Part shown: positions 1-5,523 of the stretch, one piece after another | Layout of the letters: each line of letters starts with the position of its first letter | How positions within the stretch are numbered: the stretch's first letter is position 1 | From: Bdellovibrionales bacterium | GTDB lineage: Bacteria; Bdellovibrionota_G; JALEGL01; JAGRAY01 | NCBI GenBank assembly: GCA_020434375.1 | Contig: JAGRAY010000067.1 | Location: 1-8,720, forward strand | Direction: 5' to 3' | Length of the DNA stretch: 8,720 nucleotides | Position numbers and translations under genes: made by a program | Notes under the pieces: model-generated | What the model was told of the DNA's origin: nothing | The model's input: only the letters and a program-made list of their open reading frames with translations | The model's database searches: none

Positions 1-453
1 TAATTTGATAATAAGATTGCTATAAGACGTTCGATCTCTGGAAATTTTGGCTTTGAATGCCGAAGCTTTTTGCTTTCTATCTTGAGTCAATATTTTAAAG
101 GGCCGAATTGTGGTTTTATCTTGCTGGGTAAATTTTTCCGCAGCTATTTGTCCTATTTTGACTTTAACCGTCGGCGCTATGGCTTGGGCAGCGTTTACAT
201 TCATCTGACCGTGGGGCACTCGGACCGAAAAGCTGGTTTTTTCTTCGGTGCTAAAAGATTTGATTTTAGGCACACCTTGCAAGATTTGGCCGTTGCCAGA
301 AACCTGCAAATCTTCCTGACACTGCTTACAAGCTAACTGAAAATCATACTGAATTTTAAAAATATTAGAACACCCTACAAAGGACACTTTAGGGCGTTCT
401 TTTGCGGGCGCCATAAACTTCGCGCCACATCCTGTGCATTCAACTTCTAACAT
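1..453 (-). CDS. Cys-rich zinc-ribbon-like protein, N-terminal part (cut by window edge)
   Basis: An open frame runs from an ATG at 453-451 leftwards to base 1 without a stop, giving 151 residues of a longer protein; the C-terminus lies outside the window. The N-terminus carries a knuckle C6-T-G-C9-G-A-K-F, much like the first half of MJ0042-type zinc ribbons. It is followed by a lone C28 in 'VGCSN' and a second CxxC at C42-K-Q-C45. C6/C9 and C42/C45 could hold one zinc ion with an unusually long gap, or the C28 site may be a decayed MJ0042 second knuckle. Residues 60-150 are Lys/Gln-rich with alternating hydrophobic residues and match no family I recognise. An in-frame stop just upstream fixes the first ATG as the start, although the Shine-Dalgarno sequence is poor (GAGAG almost touching the ATG). 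It is divergent from the operon starting at 784. Zinc binding is inferred and the function is unknown. Confidence 0.75.
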   Translation of the reverse strand, partial: MLEVECTGCGAKFMAPAKERPKVSFVGCSNIFKIQYDFQLACKQCQEDLQVSGNGQILQGVPKIKSFSTEEKTSFSVRVPHGQMNVNAAQAIAPTVKVKIGQIAAEKFTQQDKTTIRPFKILTQDRKQKASAFKAKISRDRTSYSNLIIKL

Positions 454-581
454 GCTCTCAACCCATTGTTAAAGCAAGGAGGATACCAATACAATTCTAT
501 TTAAGTGATTATTATTATTGAATATTATTTGCACCAATTGTGCTTATTTTTTCCTATAGGGGCATGGATGCCTCGAATCCA

Positions 582-608
582 AAACTTGAAGTTTAGACTT
601 GAGAAGTC
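582..608. repeat. Two adjacent palindromes sharing ACTT...AAGT
   Basis: AAACTT-G-AAGTTT (582-594) is followed one base later by GACTT-GAG-AAGTC (596-608). Both are perfect inverted repeats with a short centre, and both share the half-site ACTT/AAGT. Adjacent dyads with a shared half-site in a divergent promoter region are typical of a dimeric regulator binding two operators. No regulator can be named, and the AT-rich context raises the chance background. Confidence 0.4.
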
Positions 609-708
609 ACAATCTCATTAAAAATAAAATTTGAATGATAAATATAATAAATAAATGGCATATTAATCTTTTCAATGAGTTACAGAAATAGGGTGGAAGC
701 ACTGCGTG

Positions 709-736
709 GTGACAGAGGGTCGAGTGGTGCTATACT
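709..736 (+). promoter_or_regulatory. Sigma70-type promoter of the ydcH-like/psd/pssA operon
   Basis: The -35 box GTGACA (709-714, five of six consensus bases) is 16 bases from the -10 box TATACT (731-736, five of six). The -10 box is preceded by TGC, giving an extended -10. Transcription would begin near 743, leaving about a 40-base leader before the ATG at 784. This is the best promoter in the window and fits the first gene of the run. Confidence 0.65.
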
Positions 737-739
737 CGA
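720..739. promoter_or_regulatory. Inverted repeat over the -10 box (possible operator)
   Basis: TCGAGT (720-725) and ACTCGA (734-739) are perfect 6-base inverted arms with an 8-base spacer. The right arm covers half of the -10 box and the left arm lies in the -35/-10 spacer. A protein bound here would block polymerase, so a repressor site is the simplest reading. It lies upstream of the predicted transcript start, so an RNA hairpin role is unlikely. Confidence 0.4.
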
Positions 740-783
740 TTCATTAGTTCGAAGAAAAATGAATTTTAAAGGGAGGTCCGCTG

Positions 784-1026
784 ATGCAACTTAACTTAAA
801 TCAAAACAGAGTAATTGATAAACTCCTCAAAGATCATTTCGAATTTAAAAAATTGTATCAGGAACATGAGCTTATGAAAAAGAAGCTCAGGAAAATGGAA
901 GGCATGCGATATCTTTCTTTGAAACAAGAAAATGAAAGAAAACGCATTCAAAAAATGAAATTATGGGGTAAAGATCGTATGTATGAGATCATACGAAAAG
1001 CGAGTGAAAAGCACTACAACGCCTAA
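784..1026 (+). CDS. YdcH/DUF465-like small helical protein
   Basis: This is an 80-residue, strongly basic, almost entirely helical protein. Residues 14-65 follow the YdcH/DUF465 pattern. An 'LL.DH.EFKKLYQEH' segment is followed by a charged helix ('KKKLRKME') and a short turn. A second helix rich in Lys/Glu ('LKQENERKRIQKMKL') ends in 'YEII', where the family often has LK-rich heptads and a final 'I..I'. The family is short (about 60-80 residues), forms a helical hairpin and has no established activity. The start is secure because a strong Shine-Dalgarno GGGAGGT (771-777) lies 6-7 bases before the ATG. It is first in the run, directly behind the promoter at 709-736. Its 3' end overlaps the longest possible psd frame by 44 bases, suggesting coupled translation. 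Family membership is by visual motif match. Confidence 0.8.
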   Translation: MQLNLNQNRVIDKLLKDHFEFKKLYQEHELMKKKLRKMEGMRYLSLKQENERKRIQKMKLWGKDRMYEIIRKASEKHYNA

Positions 1027-1747
1027 AACCAAAGATTTAGATTCTCCATTGAACCTGGCCCCACGGGAGCCATCTTTAGAGGAAAAAGTTCCCAGTCGAA
1101 TGGGAATTTGCCTAGAAGGATGGCGCTTTGTGGGGCTTGCGTTTTTAGGCGCAGTGGGATTTTTCTTTTGGGGTGGTCTGGTATGGGGAGTTATTCCTGC
1201 CTTGGTTACCATTTGGGTGGCTTGGTTTTTTAGAGATCCCATTAGAGTTATTCCTGAAGATGAAAAAAGTCTTGTCTCTCCCGCGGATGGAACGATTCTC
1301 AGCGTGGGAACTCCAGAAAAATCGGCATGGATGCAAAACGAAGAATTGTCTCAATACACACGAATTTCAATATTTATGTCGATTTTCAACGTGCATATTA
1401 ATCGTGTGCCTATCAAAGCGGTTATTTTGAAGGCAAAATACAATCCTGGTCGATTTTTTTCCGCTTTTAAAGAAAAGGCATCTCTTGAGAATGAACAAAT
1501 GGCTATTTGGTTAAAAACGACAGGGCACTCGACTATTTTGATGGTGCAAATTGCAGGGCTTATTGCCAGACGCATTGTTTGCAAACTTTCTCCTGATGAG
1601 ACGGTAGAGAAAGGTATCAAGTTTGGTCTAATTCGGTTTGGCTCGAGAATGGATGTATACCTGCCTAAAGATCAGTTTCGTATTCTCGTTGAAAAAGGCC
1701 AGCGTGTGCAGGGTGGAAGTACGGTATTAGCGGAATATAAAAGCTGA
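983..1747 (+). CDS. psd: Phosphatidylserine decarboxylase, short (archaeal-type) form
   Basis: Psd converts phosphatidylserine to phosphatidylethanolamine at the inner membrane. Residue numbers use a 254-residue reading from 983. Two hydrophobic segments (about 48-66 and 68-84) end in 'WFFRDP', followed by 'VSPADG' (98-103). 'RISIFMSIFNVHINRVP' (127-143) contains the conserved His138, and 'QIAGLIARRIVC' spans 189-200. The self-cleavage site 'RFGSRMDVYLP' has Gly220-Ser221, where Ser221 becomes the pyruvoyl cofactor. The GS (not LGST) site and about 215-residue core mark the short form of the family. The start is uncertain. Residues 1-39 are low-complexity and overlap the previous gene, while an ATG at 1100 would give a normal family N-terminus (M-G-I-C-L-E-G-W), though neither start has a clear Shine-Dalgarno sequence. 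The stop TGA overlaps the pssA ATG (TGATG). Confidence 0.95.
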   Translation: MRSYEKRVKSTTTPKTKDLDSPLNLAPREPSLEEKVPSRMGICLEGWRFVGLAFLGAVGFFFWGGLVWGVIPALVTIWVAWFFRDPIRVIPEDEKSLVSPADGTILSVGTPEKSAWMQNEELSQYTRISIFMSIFNVHINRVPIKAVILKAKYNPGRFFSAFKEKASLENEQMAIWLKTTGHSTILMVQIAGLIARRIVCKLSPDETVEKGIKFGLIRFGSRMDVYLPKDQFRILVEKGQRVQGGSTVLAEYKS

Positions 1748-2589
1748 TGAAGATGAAAGGCATCGAAAAGGGCGTTTACATTCTTCCCAATCTTTTTACA
1801 ACGGGCAACCTCCTGTTTGGATTTTTGGCTATTGTTCGTGCTATTCAAATTACGCTTCGTAGTGAAGAAAATTTTAAAATATGTGCTATTTTTATTTTTA
1901 TAGCTGCCGTATTTGATATGCTTGACGGTCGGGTTGCACGTAAAACAAATACCGCATCAAAGTTTGGGGTGGAGTACGATTCTCTTTGTGACCTGGTCTC
2001 TTTTGGTTTGGCGCCAGCCATCGTTGTTTATTTATGGGCCTTACAAAGTTTTGAACGCTTCGGGTGGATGGGGCTATTTCTCTATGTGGCCTGTGGAGCA
2101 TTGCGCTTGGCGCGATTCAATGTGCAGTCCTCAGGTTTAGAAAAAAAACATTTTCAGGGTTTGCCCATTCCGATGGCGGCAATGATGCTTGTTGGTGCGC
2201 TTCTGATATGGGAAGGAAGTGTACCCAATGAATCCCTTTTTTTTCAGGGCGATGCGGAGACATTTGTGTTTATTCTTGTTTATCTTTTAGCATTTTTGAT
2301 GGTGAGTTCGATTCCTTATAGAGGGTTTAAATCGGTGCCTTTGAATCGAACGGTGCCCTTTAAATACATGCTTTTGGCCGTGATTGGTCTTATGTTTTTT
2401 GCCCTAAGACCCTGGTGGACCCTCTATGGAATGGGTGCCATTTACCTTGTGTCGGGGCCATTTGAGTATTTTGTTTTGGGTCATCGTTCGATTGCAGCCA
2501 TCAAAAAACGCCTCTCCAAAAATAAAAACGACAAAGTAGAAAACATTGTTGTTTTTTCCAAGAAATCGGATCATGAGAAAAGCAGTTAA
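1747..2589 (+). CDS. pssA: CDP-diacylglycerol--serine O-phosphatidyltransferase
   Basis: PssA makes phosphatidylserine from CDP-diacylglycerol and serine in the inner membrane, supplying the substrate of the adjacent Psd. The CDP-alcohol phosphatidyltransferase signature is complete: D57-xx-D60-G61-xx-A64-R65-x8-G74-xxx-D78-xxx-D82. Around it are the family landmarks 'YILPNLFTTGN' (11-21), 'RLARFN' (120-125) and 'GLPIP' (138-142). Several hydrophobic helices are visible (roughly 20-33, 46-57, 83-98, 108-118, 142-155, 171-188, 207-219 and 225-243). The 280-residue length is normal for the membrane (Gram-positive/alpha-type) PssA rather than the E. coli phospholipase-D-type enzyme. The ATG shares a base with the psd stop (TGATG), so expression is probably coupled; an ATG two codons later is an alternative. 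The tail (255-280) is hydrophilic and overlaps the next gene by 17 bases. Confidence 0.95.
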   Translation: MKMKGIEKGVYILPNLFTTGNLLFGFLAIVRAIQITLRSEENFKICAIFIFIAAVFDMLDGRVARKTNTASKFGVEYDSLCDLVSFGLAPAIVVYLWALQSFERFGWMGLFLYVACGALRLARFNVQSSGLEKKHFQGLPIPMAAMMLVGALLIWEGSVPNESLFFQGDAETFVFILVYLLAFLMVSSIPYRGFKSVPLNRTVPFKYMLLAVIGLMFFALRPWWTLYGMGAIYLVSGPFEYFVLGHRSIAAIKKRLSKNKNDKVENIVVFSKKSDHEKSS

Positions 2590-3472
2590 ACGATCTTTTG
2601 TTCTATTTGTTATTGGGTTTTGTTGTTTGGGATCTCGATGTTCTTCAGTTGACCGTGAAGCCAACGAGATCGGCCAAAACGCCATAGCATTCACGCAAAC
2701 CATCTTAAGTTTTGGACCAAGGGTTTCAGGTACCGAAAATATTTCTCATGTGAGAGGCTTTTTGAAAGAAATAGTTTCGTCGCATGGATTTACGCCGTCT
2801 GAAGACGCTTTTACTGCGACAACGCCTTTAGGTGATATCGATATGGTGAATATCTCGTTTACGATTCCTGGGAAGAGTTCTGGGCAAAAGGTGGTTTTGA
2901 TGGCCCATTACGATAGCAAAAAATTTGATTCGTTTGAGTTTTTGGGAGCCAATGACGCTGCGTCCTCGGTGGCCTTACTTTTGGCTCTAGTACCGACGAT
3001 AAAAAAAATGAGTTTGAACTATGATGTTGAAATCGTCTTTGTCGACGGAGAGGAAGCTTTTGTCAACTGGAGCTCAACCGACAGTTTGTATGGTAGCCGA
3101 CGCTATGCAACTCAAATGAGCGATCCCACAAAAATACAAGCAGCCATCATTGTGGATATGATTGGTGACAAAGATCTAAGTTTTATTCGCTCTCAGAGAT
3201 CAAGCCAGAAACTTGTTTCTAAAATGGAAGCGACGCTCGAAAAACTTCAGAAGTCATCGATGCTTGAAACTCAAATCAGAAGCGTTGAGGATGATCACAT
3301 TCCCTTGGCTGACCTTGGTATTCCTGTTTTACATCTCATGGACTTCACGTATGGAGGTCCATCAACACCAGGTTTTTATTGGCACACCGTAGAAGATACT
3401 CTAGACAAACTCTCGGTGGCTAGCCTGGCTACCACGTCTCAAGTGATTTTGGGTGTGCTTTCATTGCTTTGA
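2573..3472 (+). CDS. Exported glutaminyl-peptide cyclotransferase (animal-type, M28 fold)
   Basis: Glutaminyl cyclases turn an N-terminal Gln (or Glu) of exported proteins into pyroglutamate. The ATG at 2573 gives 299 residues starting M-R-K-A-V-K-R followed by a hydrophobic stretch, a proper signal or anchor; a longer frame from 2546 lies within pssA and hides this. Motifs in order are 'AHYDSKKF' (111-118), 'GANDAAS' with zinc ligand Asp128, and 'DGEEAF' with Glu160 (acid/base) and Glu161 (zinc). Then come 'DSLYGSRRYA' (170-179), 'VDMIGD' with Asp195, 'DDHIPLADLGIPVLHL' (240-255), and 'WHTVEDTLDKL' with zinc ligand His271. 'DGEEAFxxWSxxDSLYGSR' is specific to animal-type QC rather than to ordinary M28 aminopeptidases. 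C23 lies in 'GSRC', which is not a standard lipobox, so lipidation is doubtful. It overlaps pssA by 17 bases and ends 29 bases before the next gene. Confidence 0.9.
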   Translation: MRKAVKRSFVLFVIGFCCLGSRCSSVDREANEIGQNAIAFTQTILSFGPRVSGTENISHVRGFLKEIVSSHGFTPSEDAFTATTPLGDIDMVNISFTIPGKSSGQKVVLMAHYDSKKFDSFEFLGANDAASSVALLLALVPTIKKMSLNYDVEIVFVDGEEAFVNWSSTDSLYGSRRYATQMSDPTKIQAAIIVDMIGDKDLSFIRSQRSSQKLVSKMEATLEKLQKSSMLETQIRSVEDDHIPLADLGIPVLHLMDFTYGGPSTPGFYWHTVEDTLDKLSVASLATTSQVILGVLSLL

Positions 3473-3501
3473 CAGGCGGATCTCCTATGTTATAGGCAGC
3501 C

Positions 3502-4539
3502 ATGGCGAATAAAAAATCTTACCGTGTGCTGGTGGTTGGTGCAACGGATTTGGTGGGTCGAGAGCTTGTTTTGATTTTAAATGAACGGGCGTTTCCTTTT
3601 GAAACAATGAGAGCGACGGGTCGAGACGATCAAGTAGATCAGACTATTCCCATGGGTTCGTCGTCGATTCCGGTCGAACGTTTAACAACAGAACTATTCA
3701 AAAATTCAGATATTGTTTTTTTCGCAGGGGATTCCAAGACTGTATCAAAGCGTATTCAAGAAGCATTGCAGTTTTGTATGCTTGTGGTCGATTTGTCGAC
3801 GCATTCCCGACAAAACCCAGATATTCCAATGGTCGTTACAGGCGTTAATGACTACGACCTGGATCCATTGTTTTCAAAACCGCATGCGCTGGTTTCATGC
3901 CCCAGTAGTATCGTTACCCACCTGGTGACGATTTTAAACCCCATTGCCAAAAGATTTGGTGTGTCTCATGTGAATGTCTCAACCTACCAATCTGTGACGG
4001 CTGCTGGATCACAAGGAATGGAAGAGCTTTCCCGTCAGGTCAAAGACCTTTTCAATTATCGAGAATCACAAGTGGCGAGTTTTCCTCATCGTATTGCCTT
4101 TAATTTGATTCCTGAAGTAGGACCCATTGATGACAAGGGGCACTCTGAGCAAGAGTGCCAAATTGACGAGGAAACGCGCCGTATTTTGAGTCACCACGAA
4201 TTTTCTGTCAGTGCCACTGCTGTGAATGTGCCACTTTTTCATGGGTATGCGCAGGCGGTCACCATTGAAACCATTGATGAGGTTGACGTTCAAGAAGTGA
4301 AAAAGATACTCGACGAAACAGTTGGAGTTTTGGTTCTTGATGAGCCTTTGGATCATGTCTATCCTCTGCCTTCGGAAGCAACGGGGCAAGATGAAGTGTT
4401 TGTGGGAAGAATACGAAAAGATCGCTCAAGGAAAAACACGCTTCACCTCTGGATAGCGGCCGACCCTCTTCGCAAGGGCTCGGCTCTGAATGCTATTGAA
4501 ATTGCTGAACGTTTTACACAAGAAAATAAACTTGTTTAA
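3502..4539 (+). CDS. Aspartate-semialdehyde dehydrogenase homologue lacking the active site (Usg-1-like)
   Basis: The 345-residue protein has the full ASADH layout. It begins with an NADP loop 'GATDLVG' (13-19; usual GATGxVG, second Gly now Asp16). 'DIVFFAGDS' (70-78) and 'VVDLSTHSR' (95-103; phosphate-binding Arg103 kept) follow, then 'VSTYQSVTAAG' (159-169), 'IAFNLIPEVG' (198-207), 'VFVGRIRKD' (299-307) and 'LRKGSALNAIEIAE' (323-336). The catalytic motif NPNC is 'CPSS' here, so the nucleophile Cys is Ser136. The substrate-Arg/catalytic-His motif RVPVxxGH reads 'NVPLFHGY', giving Asn242 and Tyr249. Residues on both sides align without gaps, so these are true replacements. E. coli Usg-1, encoded next to truA, likewise lacks the Cys. 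I therefore do not call it asd. It is probably a pseudoenzyme with an unknown role. It lies 29 bases after the cyclase gene with a weak ribosome site (ATAGG). Confidence 0.9.
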   Translation: MANKKSYRVLVVGATDLVGRELVLILNERAFPFETMRATGRDDQVDQTIPMGSSSIPVERLTTELFKNSDIVFFAGDSKTVSKRIQEALQFCMLVVDLSTHSRQNPDIPMVVTGVNDYDLDPLFSKPHALVSCPSSIVTHLVTILNPIAKRFGVSHVNVSTYQSVTAAGSQGMEELSRQVKDLFNYRESQVASFPHRIAFNLIPEVGPIDDKGHSEQECQIDEETRRILSHHEFSVSATAVNVPLFHGYAQAVTIETIDEVDVQEVKKILDETVGVLVLDEPLDHVYPLPSEATGQDEVFVGRIRKDRSRKNTLHLWIAADPLRKGSALNAIEIAERFTQENKLV

Positions 4540-4556
4540 AATATAAAACCCGCGTA

Positions 4557-4572
4557 ATTCTCTTAAGATAAT
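4557..4572. promoter_or_regulatory. Imperfect palindrome with possible -10 box before the small secreted gene
   Basis: ATTCTCTTAAGATAAT is a 16-base imperfect palindrome centred on TCTTAAGA. Its right end contains GATAAT (4567-4572, five of six consensus -10 bases), but no good -35 box is present. The 61-base gap between the ASADH-like gene and the secreted-protein gene also lacks a convincing terminator, so read-through from the operon is possible. Confidence 0.25.
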
Positions 4573-4600
4573 TAAAAAATCTAATGAACGGGGGGATTTT

Positions 4601-5002
4601 ATGATTAGAGTTTATGCTGTTTTGCTTTGCGTTGCGGGTGCAGTATATGGGCAGGTAGATCTCAAATTTTCTTCTGAATTGGGTGAGGAGATGTGTGATC
4701 AATCGGATTATGGAGACTACAAATATCTTCATTTTCCTAAATTTTATTGTGCCAATTTTGATTCCAATGAATCAAACAACACAAATATTGAGCGTTGTGG
4801 CCCCCTATTAACTTTTGAGTTCACACCGGACGAACTCTTAGACATTAAAAACAATTCCCAAGGTCAAGTATTAACGAGAGACTCAGTTTCTGATCGCGAG
4901 TATACATTTGAACTGAAGTATCTCAAAAGTTCAGATGTATGGATTGTCAATTACGAAGGCTTTTCCTATCAAGTAGGTAATAAATGGTGCTCTGATCAAT
5001 AA
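4601..5002 (+). CDS. Small secreted Cys-containing protein, unknown family
   Basis: This gene encodes 133 residues with a clear Sec signal peptide (M-I-R-V then a hydrophobic run to about residue 14). Likely cleavage is V-Y-G|Q18, or alternatively A-G-A|V15. The mature part is acidic and Asn/Asp/Tyr-rich and contains four cysteines (C32, C50, C66, C130), an even number that could form two disulfides in the periplasm or outside the cell. A further Cys (C10) is within the signal peptide. The strong Shine-Dalgarno GGGGGGA (4590-4596) 4-5 bases before the ATG supports expression and the start. I recognise no domain. It faces the lipoprotein gene with only two bases between the stop codons. If cleavage is before Q18, the mature N-terminus is a glutaminyl-cyclase substrate. 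Confidence 0.8.
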   Translation: MIRVYAVLLCVAGAVYGQVDLKFSSELGEEMCDQSDYGDYKYLHFPKFYCANFDSNESNNTNIERCGPLLTFEFTPDELLDIKNNSQGQVLTRDSVSDREYTFELKYLKSSDVWIVNYEGFSYQVGNKWCSDQ

Positions 5003-5007
5003 CGTTA
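5000..5007. repeat. Palindrome TAACGTTA holding both convergent stop codons
   Basis: TAACGTTA is self-complementary. Its left three bases are the stop of the plus-strand secreted gene and its right three are the stop of the minus-strand lipoprotein gene. There is no room for a terminator between them and none is visible, so the two transcripts must overlap through at least part of each gene unless termination is factor-dependent. Confidence 0.6.
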
Positions 5008-5502
5008 ATTCGCTGTATTAAAGGTTCCGGTTCCTGAGCCTCCGGTTTCAAAATTCACGGAAAAGGAGCCCGAAAAAGATGTGACTTGGTTGCCATCAAT
5101 ATTCGCCGAAGTGACTTCAATGAAACCGGAACTTCCCGATATGGCAACGAGTTGAGGTTGAAGGTTACTTGTAATCACCAGTTGGGCCTGAAACGTGTTT
5201 TGTGCGCCATCAATGTCATAGGTGCCATCTGTGAGATTTCCACCTGATCCTGCGAGTTGAAATGTCATGGTATTGCCGGCTCCGTCAGAAAAAGTCACTA
5301 AAAGAACGTCACCATTAAATGAAGATGTGTAGTCGGTAAACGCAACACGTGCGCGGGCAGAGCTGGCTCCTGTTGTGTCACTGGAAACAACAATGCCTGC
5401 ATCCAAAAAAGCAAGGGAAGGCTTCTTAGCGCATGAGACGCCTCCAAAAAGAGATAAAATTAAACAGATGCTCAAGATTAAAGTTAACTTTGGTGCTTGC
5501 AT
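5005..5502 (-). CDS. Small putative lipoprotein with beta-sandwich-like body
   Basis: The ATG at 5502-5500 gives 165 residues. The N-terminus M-Q-A-P-K-L is followed by a Leu/Ile-rich segment and 'GGVSC', with Cys24 as the probable lipidated residue. The lipobox is imperfect (Gly at -3) and +2 is Ala, which would favour outer-membrane delivery under the usual Lol rule. The body is rich in Ser, Thr and Gly with alternating hydrophobic residues. It includes 'DGTYDID' (92-98) and a C-terminal 'GFIEVTSANIDGNQVTSFSG' (126-145) before repeated Gly-Thr strands. This resembles small bacterial lipoproteins with an all-beta fold, but no family is certain. A TTG six codons upstream is a weaker start; the GAGGT at 5518-5514 fits the ATG with a rather long spacing. 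The gene is divergent from the composite protein by only 21 bases. Confidence 0.8.
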   Translation of the reverse strand: MQAPKLTLILSICLILSLFGGVSCAKKPSLAFLDAGIVVSSDTTGASSARARVAFTDYTSSFNGDVLLVTFSDGAGNTMTFQLAGSGGNLTDGTYDIDGAQNTFQAQLVITSNLQPQLVAISGSSGFIEVTSANIDGNQVTSFSGSFSVNFETGGSGTGTFNTAN

Positions 5503-5513
5503 GTGATTATCAT
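5484..5513 (+). promoter_or_regulatory. Weak promoter candidate for the composite surface protein
   Basis: TTAACT (5484-5489) and TATCAT (5508-5513, five of six -10 bases) are 18 bases apart, which would start transcripts near 5520. The element lies inside the first codons of the opposite-strand lipoprotein gene because only 21 bases separate the two start codons. The -35 match is only four of six, so confidence is low. Confidence 0.2.
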
Positions 5514-5523
5514 ACCTCAAAAA

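Larger units (their letters stand above)
454..783. other. Divergent AT-rich intergenic region
   Basis: These 330 bases separate the minus-strand zinc-ribbon gene from the plus-strand lipid operon. I see no convincing protein here. The stretch 480-660 is strongly AT-rich with several short dyads (GGCAT/ATGCC at 561-572, and two adjacent palindromes at 582-608). The right end holds a good promoter (709-736) and the Shine-Dalgarno sequence for the next gene. A small RNA cannot be excluded by eye. Confidence 0.7.

Noticed and set aside
70..336. Plus-strand open frame of 88 codons
   Set aside because: Antisense to the zinc-ribbon gene, whose reading frame stays open for 151 codons to the window edge and carries CxxC motifs.
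494..522. Minus-strand promoter (TAGAAT, weak TTCAAT) for the zinc-ribbon gene
   Set aside because: The -35 box matches only three of six bases; not strong enough to list.
531..550. GCAC-CAATT-GTGC followed by a T-rich run, a possible terminator
   Set aside because: The stem is only four base pairs, no gene on the plus strand ends upstream of it within the window, and T-runs are common in this AT-rich stretch.
643..648. Perfect TATAAT as a second promoter for the operon
   Set aside because: No acceptable -35 box at 15-19 bases upstream; in a stretch this AT-rich a chance TATAAT is expected. The promoter at 709-736 is better.
961..1242. Minus-strand open frame of about 93 codons
   Set aside because: Lies opposite the ydcH-like and psd coding sequence, has no ribosome site or recognisable motif; a shadow frame.
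3898..3900. Cys133 as the surviving catalytic cysteine of the ASADH homologue
   Set aside because: It lies three residues before the catalytic position and aligns with the Asn of NPNC. Conserved Pro134 and the downstream Leu/Pro spacing fix Ser136 as the aligned residue.
4066..4389. Minus-strand open frame of about 107 codons
   Set aside because: Fully antisense to the ASADH-like gene, which has clear family motifs; no independent coding signs.
5017..5055. Repeated CCGGTT-like units near the lipoprotein 3' end as a terminator or repeat array
   Set aside because: They encode Gly/Thr-rich residues of the lipoprotein in frame and do not form a good hairpin with a T-run on either strand.
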